In this document: in pieces, positions 1-9,835 of the stretch
How the letters are laid out: each line of letters starts with the position of its first letter
Position numbering within the stretch: position 1 is the stretch's first letter
Assembly (NCBI GenBank): GCA_002900995.3
Contig: CM035306.1
Span: 1,674,001-1,738,000, forward strand
Length of the DNA stretch: 64,000 bases
Source of the DNA: Ganoderma boninense
Taxonomy: Eukaryota > Basidiomycota > Agaricomycetes > Polyporales > Polyporaceae
Reading direction: 5' to 3'
Notes under the pieces: generated by a model
What the model was told of the DNA's origin: nothing
Database searches by the model: none
What the model saw: the letters and a program-made list of their open reading frames with translations, nothing else
Position numbers and translations under genes: made by a program

Positions 1-663
1 TTGAGTCAGCAGCCCGTAGTCACGATGGGGCTAGAGTTCTGTGGACAGAGCGCGGATTGGTCGCACGGACTCGGCGGAGTGTTGGGCAGTGCAAGGTGCC
101 GCGCGGTAGCCAGTTGATAGCGGTTTTGTTCCAGCGTCGAGATGTCGAGTACCTGTTTTGTACATAGTTGGCGAGCGGCCGAGGAGAATGCCAGGTTAGG
201 TTCCCCGCACAGATTTCGTTTCGCTCGTCCTCGCGTCAAGTCGACCGCAGAAGCCGCGCGCAGAAGTCTTTGCGAATCCGTCTCTCGACACCGCAGAAGC
301 CCCACGTAGCCTCACCCACCTCACGCAGTACTCTCGCTCTATCAGTCCTATCGCGGACTGTTCATACTCGCCTTTATAGGACGTGGCTCGTCGCCCGCCA
401 GTCTAGTTGAGTAGTTTGCTCCCATTCGGCTCCGCTCCGCTTGGTACCCAGCCTCGCCTACTCCTCTCCCCTTCTCTTTCCCCTCGGCCCGGACCGGCGA
501 CACATCCGAACTTCCTCGCACCCCTTCGCTCGCGGCCTGTCCTTCCCGCGCAGCTCTCGAGTTCGCGCGCAGGTTCCCCGAGAGCATTACAGCGACACTC
601 GAGGAAGCTGCACAAGCGGCAGGCGCACACTTCAGCATCTAAGATCAATACATCAGCTACATT
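1..663 (+). other. Untranslated leader of Gypsy-A copy 1
   Basis: No protein of recognisable family is encoded here. The stretch precedes the gag start at 664 and is best read as the 5' leader of the retrotransposon. The 3' LTR sequence (6187-6622) is not repeated in it, so the 5' LTR must lie before base 1 or be deleted. Several overlapping short open frames are low-complexity and Pro/Ser/Arg-rich; I do not count them as genes. Confidence 0.6.
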
Positions 664-1947
664 ATGGCAGTCGTTAACAACATGACACGGAAAATGGTCT
701 CGGAAGCATACAACCAGCTTGGCAACAAAATGTACGAGCACCACAACCAGGAAGCCGCCGAACTCCACAGGCTCAGGATCCTCCTGAACAAGAAGGTTAG
801 CAGCGTGACATACACGGATGACATGGACAACCTCCGCTCTCGATGCAAGGATTTAGAAGACGAGAATGAGAAACTGAAGGCTGAACTGGTTGCGCTCAAG
901 GCAGATGGAGACGTTCTTAATCAAAACCACGGAACTCTTGTCAATGCTATCAAGCAGCTCCAAGCACAAGTTAATTCACTGGCCTCCCACCCGACCAGCA
1001 CACGCTCCCATGGCACACCTGCACATGCCCCCAGTCAGCCCAAGATCGCAGACCCACCAAAGTTTAAAGGCAAGACACCGGACCTGACAGTTGAACAATG
1101 GTTCCAAAAGCTCGGTATTTGGTTTAAGTACCAGAACATCACGTCGGAGGACGACAAGATCACCACAGCTCTACTGTTCTTAGAAGGAGGAGCTCAGTCC
1201 TACATGGACGACTACGCCCAGAGAGCAGCCGAAGGAGTCCCACTCCGTACATGGAACAACTTTGCGAACCGACTCCGGAGTGGATACCAAGAGCTGGCCC
1301 CCAAAAAATCAGCCCAACAGTCACTAGAGGACCATTGCAGGAAGTCACATGCATCACTGGCCTTGTTTGCAGAAAACTTCCGCTGTTTTGCTATCAAGTC
1401 TGGCTACTCCGATATGGAACTTATCTGATGGATCGAGTCTCAGTGCAAGGGAGACCTGTTTACAACCATGACCACCTATCGCTCCTTGTTACTGCTCACG
1501 GTTCTGGACCGGTGGGAAGACTTCTTAGACTGGGCACTAGGGATTGAGATGAACTACCGAGGAGTCCGTCAGCCAATGTCATCAAGGCCTGCCCTCGAGA
1601 CCCAAATTCCATGGACATCGACACTGTACGCAAACTGGAAAAGCTCTCCAAGGAGCAGGAGGAATGGCTCGCCAAGAAGCTCTGTTTCCGCTGTGGTCAG
1701 CATCCCTTCAAGACTGGTGTCAAGTGTCGAAACCCGGTATACAAAGGGTACTACGAGCTCCCAGACACGACAAAGGCAAAAAGCACTCGGGTACACACTA
1801 TGGGCGAAGACAGTCAAGATCAAGACTGAATGGAGTTTGTCATCAATGTGCTCAAGGAGTTTGAGAAGAAGAACAAGGCCCCAGAGCAGGAGACTACCGC
1901 ACGGATTGTTGAGGTTGACAAGCAGGATTTTTTCCAGCGGATGTAAC
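664..1947 (+). pseudogene. gag pseudogene of Gypsy-A copy 1
   Basis: The intact first part (664-1428, 254 residues) starts with a helical, Glu/Lys-rich region likely to form a coiled coil (about residues 50-105). It continues into a capsid-like retrotransposon gag segment containing the motif TPDLTVEQWFQKLGIWF. A TGA at 1426-1428 sits where arginine (CGA) is likely, and the frame then shifts at least once. A CCHC-like zinc knuckle, CFRCGQHPFKTGVKC, is readable at about 1681-1730, and gag-like residues continue to about 1945. The protein would have packaged the element's RNA. It cannot be made intact here. Confidence 0.8.
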
Positions 1948-2735
1948 AAAGTCTGGTTGTAACATCCGGTCTATATGTAGTAGTAGCGTAAGCCACTTAG
2001 AGGAGTCTTTTGTACCTAGATCACGTTATATATACCTTGCCTCATCCTGCAGGCAAAAGCAATCATTAGATCTAGGACTCACCCTCAAGCAAGGCAAACG
2101 TGAAATCCAGACAGAGGCCCTAGTAGACTGTGGAGCCTACTCTAGTTTTGCACACTATTGGTTTGTTCAGGAACATGGTTTAGAATTACGGCGGCTTTCT
2201 AGGGACATACGAGTATTCAACGTTGATGCAACAGAGAACAAGAAGGGCCTCATCACCCACTACACACGATGCATGGTCACCATTGGAAAGCACACCAGTT
2301 GGCAGTCATTCTTGGTTACCGACATTGGGAATCGAGACCTCATCATCGGGATGACCTTCTTGAGAGAACACAACCCCAAAATTGATTGGAAGAATGGACA
2401 GGTCAACTTCACACAATGCCCAGTCGCATGCCACCCCAAGGAACTGCTGACACAGGAAGAAGAGGTCCAAGCCATAGACGAGCCCCGGTTAGAGGAGTTT
2501 GCACGAGACAGCTACGGTCAGCTCGAACCAGAGCCCTGGGACAATACTAACCAGTTCGTGCACTGGATGAAGTTTTCGGATCACCCTGATGCCAGGATAC
2601 TGCGAGCACGTGTCGAAGAGAAGAAGGAAGAAACACTGGGACAACAAGACAAGGGATACTGGTCTAGTCATGTCCCCACACATTACCACCAGTATGGTGA
2701 CGTCTTCTCTAAGACAGCGTCAGAACGGATGCCTA

Positions 2736-3196
2736 TGTTACGACTGGCTGTCGAGTAAGATCAGGGAGGAGGCTTATGAGACAAGCAAGGGCGTTGATGA
2801 GCACTTGTGCAGCGAGAGCAGAGCAGGGCTTGACAGTCAGGCTGGAGACAAGATGTATTGAGCAAGTAACTAATGAGCGAGAATACAGCGAGGCTTACCT
2901 GGAGACAAGAGGTCTAAACTGAGGTCTCCAGGTAGCGAAGTACAAGGTCTTATATACATGTAACAGACAATGGGAACTGGGAACAATAGGTAACTATGGA
3001 CACGGGAACCAGTGGAAGAACAATGGTATGTAGTACAATGACGACGGGAACAATGGGTAACAGGAGTTATTGTACTGCGAGAACAAGGGACGGGTTTGCT
3101 AAACAACGGAGGACAATAAGGACGACGCAGGAGGCAAACAGTCCAAAAAGGGAAAGAGAGACGCCAGGGTAGGCGCTGAGCATGCCATTCATGACA
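2736..3196 (-). mobile_element. Solo LTR of Gypsy-B family inside Gypsy-A pol
   Basis: This 461-bp sequence starts with TGTTACGACTGG and ends with TTCATGACA. It closely matches both LTRs of the full Gypsy-B element at 37331-37790 and 43409-43868. It is flanked by the 5-bp duplication GCCTA at 2731-2735 and 3197-3201. Sense orientation is minus. It is the remnant of an LTR-LTR recombination that removed a complete Gypsy-B insertion. It carries more C-to-T/G-to-A changes than the full-length copy, so it is older. Confidence 0.95.
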
Positions 3197-6173
3197 GCCT
3201 ACACGCAAGCCCTATGACCATCCAATCGAGTTAGCAGAAGGTGCAACATTGCCTAAGCCAGCCAAGCTTTACCCGTTAAACCCACAGGAACAAAACTCGC
3301 TGGATAGTTGGATCAATGAGCAGGAAAGCAAGGGATACATCCAACATTCCAAGAGCCCTGCTGCAGCACCAGTTTTCTTTGTCAAGAAGAAGGATGGGAG
3401 TTTACAGCTAGTCCAAGACTATCGTGCCCTCAATGCCGCTACCAAGAAGGACAAGTTTCCCATACCACGGATACCGGACTTGATCGACCGACTCTCTCAG
3501 TCGTCAATTTTCACCTCCTTAGACCTGAGATGGGGATATAACAATGTCTGCATACAGGAGGGTGATGAAGAGAAAGCAGCATTTATCACCCACCGTGGAC
3601 TGTACAAGCCAACGGTAATGACCTTCGGCCTCTGTAACGCACCAAGCACCTTCCAGGCAATGATGAACAAAGTACTCAAGGAGGAAATTGCCACAGGACA
3701 CGTTGTAGTCTACATCGACGACATCCTCATCTTCACAGATGACCTCATACTACACCGGCAGCTCACAGAACAAGTACTACAAAAACTACAAGCTAACGAC
3801 CTCTTTGTCAAGCCAGAAAAGTGCAAGTTTGAGCAGCCATCAGTCGAGTTCCTAGGCCTGATCATCTCCAAAGACTCGATTATGATGGATCCCACAAAGG
3901 TCGAGGGTGTTAAGAACTGGCCAACTCCAACCAAGGTCAAGCATGTCCAGGCGTTTTTAGGTCTGGCCAACTTCTACCGGTGGTTCGTCAAGGACTTCTC
4001 CAAGATTGCCCATCCTTTAACTGTCCTAACATGCAAAGACTCTCCGTGGCAATGGGAAGAAGCACAAGAACAAGCATTCCAGGCCCTCAAAACCACATTT
4101 ACAACAGCTCCAATCTTGAGAATCCCTAACAACACTGCACCATTCCAGCTAGAGACTGACTCATCTGACTTTGCAACTGGAGCAGTGTTAGAACAGCTCG
4201 GAGAAGACAACATCTGGCACCCTGTTGCATTCTATTCTAAGTCATTAAATGAACATGAATGCAACTACGAGATCTACGACAAGGAGCTACTGGCAATCAT
4301 ACGAGCGTTAGAGGAATACTGTTACTACTTGGAAGGACACCCAATCCCTGTTGAAATCTGGTCCGATCACCTCAACCTTACCTACTTCCGACAGGCTCAG
4401 AAGCTCACCTGACGACAAGCTCGCTGGAGTCTTTTCCTTTCACGATTCAACTTCAACCTGCGACACCGCCCCGGAAAAACCATGCTTTGTGCGGACCCTC
4501 TGTCCAGGAGGCCAGATCATGAAGAGGGGGTAAGCAGTGACAACACTGGCCAAACCCTTTTGAAACCGGAGTTTTTTGCGATCAAAGCAATACAGCCAGG
4601 GCATGCCTCAGAGGTTGACGATAAACAACTATTGGAAAGGATCAAAAAGGCACTGGAAGACGACACAATGACCAAGGATTATAGGTCACTGCTCAACAGT
4701 GGTCCCCAGGAGTTTGGAAAGGCGCTACAGGAATGAAACTTTGAGAATGGCTTGCTCCTCCGTAGAGGCAAAGTTTATGTGCCAAAGGATAGACAACTGC
4801 GGCTTGACCTGCTAAAGCTCTACCATGACACACTACTTGCTAGACACCCAGGCTGATGGAAGACTCAGGAGCTCATCACTCACAACTACTGGTGGCCAGG
4901 AATCACAATTGATGTCAAGAAGTATGTCAAAGGCTGTGACACATGCCAATAAAACAAAGCATCACAGGTTCCCCCATACGGTCTCTTGCAGCCAAACGAA
5001 GTCCCAGCAGGCCCATGGGAAGTGTGGAGCATAAACCTCATCACCCAACTTCCCGAGTCCTACGACAAGAATGGCAACACATACACAGCAATCACCGTGG
5101 TAGTAGATCGGCTAACAAAATAATCTCACTTCTTTGCATGCAATGACCACTTCTTAGCCTCAGATGCTGCTGAGCTCGTATATGAACACATCCTGAAGCT
5201 ACATGGCCTTCCATGGCAAGTTATCTCAGATAGGGGAACACAGTTTGCGAGCACACTCTTCAAGGAGTTTTGCAAAAAGCTGGGAATCTGGGCATCAATG
5301 TCAACAGCATACCACCCTCAGACAGATGGACAGACAGAACAGGTCAACCAGTCATTGGAACAATACTTGTGGATATTCACTGAACACCGACCCAACGACT
5401 AGGCCACCCTCCTTGCCTCAGCAGAGTTTTCATACAACAACATGGTATATGAGTCTACCGGCCTGTCCCCCTTCTTCGTCGAGTATGGCTACAACCCCAA
5501 GATGGCCCCCAGATGTACAAGGAGAGCTGGGCTTTTCAACTCTTGAAGAAATCTTCCAAAACCGCACGGAAGCCCAAGAACAGGCACAAGCCTCTCTGAC
5601 TCTGGCCGCTGAGCGGATGAAGTGGTACTACGATCAGTACAAGAGCCAGGTGCCGTTCAAGGTTGGAGACAAAGTACTGCTCAAAGGAAAGGACCTCAAG
5701 ATCAAACAGTCAGCCGCCAAGTTGTCAGCCAAGAACTTTGGCCCCTACGAGATTGTTGAGCAAGTAGGACCTGCAGACTTCAAACTCCAGCTGCCTCCAC
5801 AAAACAAGGTTCATCCAGTTTTCCATGCCTCAAAACTTATTCCCTACCACGAGGACGAGATCGGTGACCAAAACCCAACCAAACCCAATCCTATCGAAGT
5901 AGAAGGCCATGACGAGTTTGAAGTTGAAAAGATACTCGACTCGAAGACCTACTATGGATATGTCCAGTACTTGGTGAAGTGGGTAGGATACGATGTTAGC
6001 AAAGCCACCTGGGAGCCAGTACGGAACATCAAACATTGCAAGGACCTGTTGGACGAGTTCCATGTCGCACACCCAGAGGCCGCACAGCCCATCTCGCTCA
6101 CAAACCCGTGCCCAGTCCAGAGGCAGTTTAACCAGCATGTTTGGCTTGAACGTTTCACTGGAGCTCAAGTCTT

Positions 6174-6186
6174 GAAGAGGGGGTAG
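6174..6186 (+). other. Polypurine tract of Gypsy-A
   Basis: The purine-rich GAAGAGGGGGTAG lies immediately before the 3' LTR, the standard position for the plus-strand primer. The same tract precedes the LTR in the inverted copy (13877-13889). Confidence 0.8.
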
Positions 6187-6622
6187 TGTCACGGTTTTTC
6201 GTGCCACACTTAGTCTGGCATCTTATCAGAACAAGTTATCTCTCGGTTCATCTTATCTTTTCCTTTATCTTATCTCCCTTTCCTTTATCTCATCTCTTCC
6301 TTTTATCTTATCTCTTTCCCTATCTTATCTGCTTTTTAGATCATTCTCTCACCTGCGACAGGTCCTGGGACCTGCCCTGAACTGATGGTCTGTGCACCGT
6401 TCCCATGTAATATATAAAGGGCTGTGATGTGGGATCAAGAACCTCAGATTCTGTCTTCTGTTCTTCCCTCCCTTCCACTGTAGGCAGCCTAACAGCCCCT
6501 GCCCCTCTACACCTTCTAGTCTAGGCAATCTACCCTCTTCCCTTCTGTTGCCACCCCCTGTGTGCCCCATCAGTGAGCCCCCTTGTTTGTTTGTTTGGTG
6601 GTGCAGTCGATAGGCTGTGACA
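6187..6622 (+). repeat. 3' LTR of Gypsy-A copy 1
   Basis: A 436-bp LTR bounded by TGTCACGG and GGCTGTGACA. It is present in inverted orientation with nearly identical sequence at 13441-13876. A TATA-like box, TATATAAAGG, at 6411-6420 follows the promoter pattern of LTRs. A pyrimidine-rich stretch with repeated TTATCT-type units occupies 6240-6340. Confidence 0.95.
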
Positions 6623-6671
6623 CATCCACTTGACCCAATCATCATGGTGTTGTGTGCAGTACATGCGCAAG

Positions 6672-6860
6672 TGTAGAAAACAGGCCAGAGACACAAGCGA
6701 CGACGAGCAGTGACAAGCGGCAGTGAGACGTGATGGACAACAACTTGGATTTTTTAGGAAACACGGAACAGCACGGTACAAAGTGTACAGAATAAGGTTT
6801 CAGTGCCTGTTGCTACTGTATAGCACTGAGTCTTGAGGTGCCGGTTTACTACTTTCAACA
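6672..6860 (-). repeat. 3' LTR of the gag-only element
   Basis: 189 bp, bounded by TGTAGAAAAC and CTTTCAACA on the plus strand. It pairs with 7927-8115. Confidence 0.93.
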
Positions 6861-6902
6861 CGCTCCTTAAAACTGTGACTATAGATGAGCAATAACAACA
6901 GA

Positions 6903-7748
6903 TTAGTAAAGCCGTAGGACTCTATCCTGTGGGCTTTCGCTTCTGCACCTTTCAACATAAGCGGACTTAGCCACAAGGCGCCCCTCTGACTCCTTGTCCC
7001 CACTGTCATCTCCACGTGCTCCTCGACCGTGAGTCTTCTTTGGCTTAGAGAGCCCTTTAGGGGTGGGGCACTCACGTTGGTAGTGACCGTGGCCATTGCA
7101 CTGATGGCAGACCACGTCCGTCCGAGCGACATGAGTGCTCAAGTCCTCGGTCGTGGAGGCCTTGGCTTCACTGCGGAGCAGCTGTGCTTTGAAGCCGATG
7201 ATGCGCGTAGTGATGTCGGAGATTGTGAGGAAGCTGTCAGGGAGGGAGTTGAGTTGCGTGACGACGGAGGAGAACTCAGGAGGAAGGCCTTCCGTAACAA
7301 CAAGGATGACATCAAGGTCGGTGGTGGGGCAGGCCGTGTAGGAGAGCTCAAGTGAGCGGGAGGTTACTCGGCTGATCCAGCCAAGGATGGTCTCATTTTC
7401 ACGCTTGCACAAGCGGAAGAAGGAGTGGCAAAGGGATAGAGCATGGTTTAAGGATGAGGAACGATGCACCTTCTCGATGGCTTCCCACATCTCACAAGGA
7501 TCTTCCTTTTTCATCATGAAAGGCAATTGGGATGGATTGAGGGAGAGCGTGATCTTTGACCGGGCCAACTCACGTTTCCTTTGCAGCGCCTGTACCCCCT
7601 TTGGACCCTTTGGCAACTCCGTGACTTCAGAGGATGGGCGGATGACATCCCACAGCTCGGCAGCCATGAGGACGGTGATCATCTGGACGCACCACACCTC
7701 GTAGTTTCCTTCGATAAGTAGGATGATGGGGGGCCGTTCGTCGGACAT
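6903..7748 (-). CDS. Copia-type Gag polyprotein (UBN2-like) with zinc knuckle
   Basis: An intact 281-residue frame. Its start (MSDERPPIILLIEGNYEVWC) resembles the N-terminus of copia gag proteins of the UBN2/DUF4219 type, in which a NYxxW motif precedes the capsid fold. A CCHC zinc knuckle, CHQCNGHGHYQREC, lies near residues 216-229 and is followed by a basic tail, as expected for RNA binding. No protease or polymerase follows. The protein would form particles that package the element's own RNA. The open frame persists although the flanking LTRs have diverged by roughly 8%, which may mean gag function was under selection for part of the element's history. Confidence 0.88.
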   Translation of the reverse strand: MSDERPPIILLIEGNYEVWCVQMITVLMAAELWDVIRPSSEVTELPKGPKGVQALQRKRELARSKITLSLNPSQLPFMMKKEDPCEMWEAIEKVHRSSSLNHALSLCHSFFRLCKRENETILGWISRVTSRSLELSYTACPTTDLDVILVVTEGLPPEFSSVVTQLNSLPDSFLTISDITTRIIGFKAQLLRSEAKASTTEDLSTHVARTDVVCHQCNGHGHYQRECPTPKGLSKPKKTHGRGARGDDSGDKESEGRLVAKSAYVERCRSESPQDRVLRLY

Positions 7749-7926
7749 GGTGATGGAGAGATGGGAGTAAGGACAGTGGGCTTAGTGTCGGGCAATGCAT
7801 GTCGGACAGCGGTTGCTCGGCAAGGTTACCGACCATTGCGAGTGGATGCGAGCAAGGTAGCGACGAGAGACAGAGATGAAAAAACCAATTTCAAGCGAGC
7901 TTTAGGGAAGAGCAGGGCTTATAACC

Positions 7927-8115
7927 TGTAGAAAACAGGCCAGAGACATGAGCGACAACAAGCAGCAACAAGCGGCAGTGAGATGTGATAGACAACAACT
8001 TGGAGTTTTTAGGAAACACGGAACAGCGCGGTACAAAGCGTACAGAATAAGGTTTCAGCGCCTGTTACTACTGTATAGTACTGAGTCTTGAGGCGCCGGT
8101 TTACTACTTTCGACA
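7927..8115 (-). repeat. 5' LTR of the gag-only element
   Basis: 189 bp, bounded by TGTAGAAAAC and CTTTCGACA on the plus strand. On the minus strand the sequence just downstream begins GGTTATAAGCCC, a plausible primer-binding site that I could not match to a tRNA with confidence. Confidence 0.93.
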
Positions 8116-9467
8116 GCAAGTACACCTCAATCTCCTGGTTCCACCGTTCAGATTGGCTATCTGTCTGGGGATGGTAGGCAGTAGACATTGCACTCTCGAT
8201 GCCGAGTCCCTTGAGGATCGCACGGAAGAGCTTGCTCGAGAACTGTGGTCCTCGGTCAGAGACTATCTTATGTGGCAGGCCATGAAGATGGAAGTGCTCT
8301 CAGATGAAGTTGTCTGCAGCTCCTTCAGCATTGATCTCCTTGGTACAGGGGATAAGATGGATCATCTTTCTATATCAATCAACAATGAGCTGGAGTGCAT
8401 TGAATCCATCTACCACTGGTAATCCGGTGATGAAGTCGCAGGTTACTACCTGGCCAGGGCGGTCTGGGATCTTGTTGGGCTGTAGGGGACCGTACAGCTT
8501 TGTATGTGAGTTTTTGCCACAGTGACAGGTGTTGCAGGTCTCCATGTACTGCTTGACAAACTTGCCCATGCTCAGCCACCAGTAGTTGCGCAAGACAAGC
8601 TCCAGTGTCTTTGCCTGTCCAGGGTGTCTAGCGGGTGGGAGGTTGTGGTGAATGCATACAATCTCTGCTCATAGTGCATTATCCTTGGGGACATAGACTC
8701 GGCCACAGTAAAGAAGTAGACCTTGCTCTGTGTTCCAGTCCACCAAGTTGTTCTGTAGATGAGCGGGTCCTAGGCTGTTGAGCTTGCCAAGTGCATCTGC
8801 CACCTCCTGTTTGCGTTCTCCACACTCCCAAATACGTCAAAGCAATGCCTTCTCAGGGACTACTGACAAGTGACCTCGTTTTGCTGCCATAACCTAGAAG
8901 TGACTTGGCTGCAGCATGGTACGTCCGAGTTTGTCTTCAGTGTCACCGTGCAGGTGGTCTGGCTGTCTCAACAGGGCATCCGCTCTACCATTTGAGGTTC
9001 CTGGCTTGTGTGAGATGACAAAGTCAAACCATGACAAGTACAGGGCCCATCGTGCCTGTCTGCGTGTGAGGTTTTGCGCCGTACGCCAGTATTCGAGGTT
9101 CTTGTGATCTGACTGGATTTCGAACACACTAGGCAGCCCTTCAAAGTAGTGACACCAGGCTTGCAGGGCTCGGATGATTGCCAACATTTCCTTGTCATAG
9201 ATCTCATAGTTCCGTTCAGCATCACTCATTAACTCAGAGTGGAAGGCTACAAGGTGCCATTTGCCATCCTCTGCTTCCTGAGACAGGACTCCGCCAGTTG
9301 CATAGCCAGAGGCATCAACTTCGATGTGAGTTCTACGGTTAGGATCATACATCCACAGGACAGGGCTCTCTACGAAGCATCGTTTGAGCTCATCAAAGGC
9401 AGCCTGCTCCTCAGCTTCCCATTTCCAGGGTGCCTTGCCAGTGAGACGGTCAAGGGGTTTGCAGACT

Positions 9468-9835
9468 TAAGGCTAAACACGGGTGCACCCGCAGATGATC
9501 CGGATCTGGACCTACAGGTTGGAGGGGTGCTGTGAGGTATGACCCAGATCCATACAGATAAGATCCGTATAAGGAACCGGACCTGGAGATCCATACCTGT
9601 TACCTACAGGTTAACCCATTCTCTGATACAGATCTGGACTTATCCATGGATAAGCTGATCTATTGCTCTATGTTTGCATAATAGAAGTCCATCCAAAAAA
9701 TGCACACAAGTAAACAATGTTGAACAGTCGAACACATCAATTGTGCACTACAAGAATGATACATGCAGGCTACGAGTGATACGGCTAAAGCGAACACATA
9801 ATGACACATGCCATGATGCAAACATGGTCAACTAT
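9468..9835. other. Subterminal region of hAT1
   Basis: Non-coding. It is rich in short repeated motifs such as CCTACAGGT, GATCCGTAT and CAGATC in both orientations, the kind of subterminal array that hAT transposases bind. Similar arrays with CCTGCAGGT-type motifs occur at both ends of hAT-C. Confidence 0.6.

Larger units (their letters stand above)
2050..6186 (+). pseudogene. pol pseudogene of Gypsy-A copy 1 (PR-RT-RH-IN-chromodomain)
   Basis: Readable domains in order are as follows. The aspartic protease contains VDCGAYSSF near 2120-2155. The reverse transcriptase at 3249-4410 contains the catalytic VVYIDDILIF. The RNase H contains ETDSSDFATG and YEIYDKELLAIIRALE. The integrase has a zinc-binding region near 4880-4950 and core motifs such as LPWQVISDRGTQFAS near 5210-5250. 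A C-terminal chromodomain at about 5917-6060 contains YLVKWVGYDVSKATWEP. The frame is broken by stops at 4410, 4735, 4855, 4950, 5121 and 5401. Several of these replace Gln or Trp codons (CAA to TAA, TGG to TGA). The solo LTR at 2736-3196 separates protease from RT. The chromodomain suggests targeting to heterochromatin, as in other chromoviruses. Confidence 0.9.
1..6622 (+). mobile_element. Gypsy-A copy 1, degenerate Ty3/gypsy chromovirus
   Basis: A plus-strand LTR retrotransposon whose 5' LTR lies outside the window or is missing. The order leader, gag, protease, reverse transcriptase, RNase H, integrase, chromodomain, polypurine tract, 3' LTR is that of Ty3/gypsy chromoviruses. The gag and pol frames are broken by many stop codons and frameshifts, mostly explained by C-to-T or G-to-A changes, so this copy is dead. 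A solo LTR of the Gypsy-B family sits in pol. The 3' end abuts a decayed minus-strand gypsy pol fragment at 6623, so this copy probably inserted into that older element. A second copy in the opposite orientation begins at 13441 and shares the same internal damage. Confidence 0.93.
6672..8115 (-). mobile_element. Gag-only Ty1/copia-type LTR element (TR-GAG-like)
   Basis: A complete 1,444-bp element with two 189-bp LTRs starting TGTAGAAAACAGG, flanked by the 5-bp duplication GCAAG at 6667-6671 and 8116-8120. The interior holds one open gag gene and nothing else. Only about 178 bp separate the 5' LTR from gag and about 42 bp separate gag from the 3' LTR, so there is no room for pol. It must have moved using enzymes from another element. 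By my alignment the two LTRs differ at about 16 positions, nearly all transitions, so the insertion is not recent. Confidence 0.93.
6623..9467 (-). pseudogene. Decayed pol fragment of a Gypsy-B relative
   Basis: The best-preserved piece is an RNase H domain at 9352-8894 with VDASGYATGGVLSQ and YEIYDKEMLAIIRALQ. It is followed downstream (lower coordinates) by integrase fragments at about 8880-8116 and 6671-6623. The sequence aligns by eye with the Gypsy-B pol at 37817-39900 but has many stops. It is interrupted by a gag-only element at 6672-8115, truncated on the left by Gypsy-A copy 1 and on the right by hAT1 at 9468. No LTR of its own is visible. It is the oldest layer I can identify in the window. 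Confidence 0.85.

Noticed and set aside
5830..6207. 125-residue minus-strand open frame, repeated at 13856-14233
   Set aside because: Exact antisense shadow of the Gypsy-A chromodomain region, duplicated with the element.
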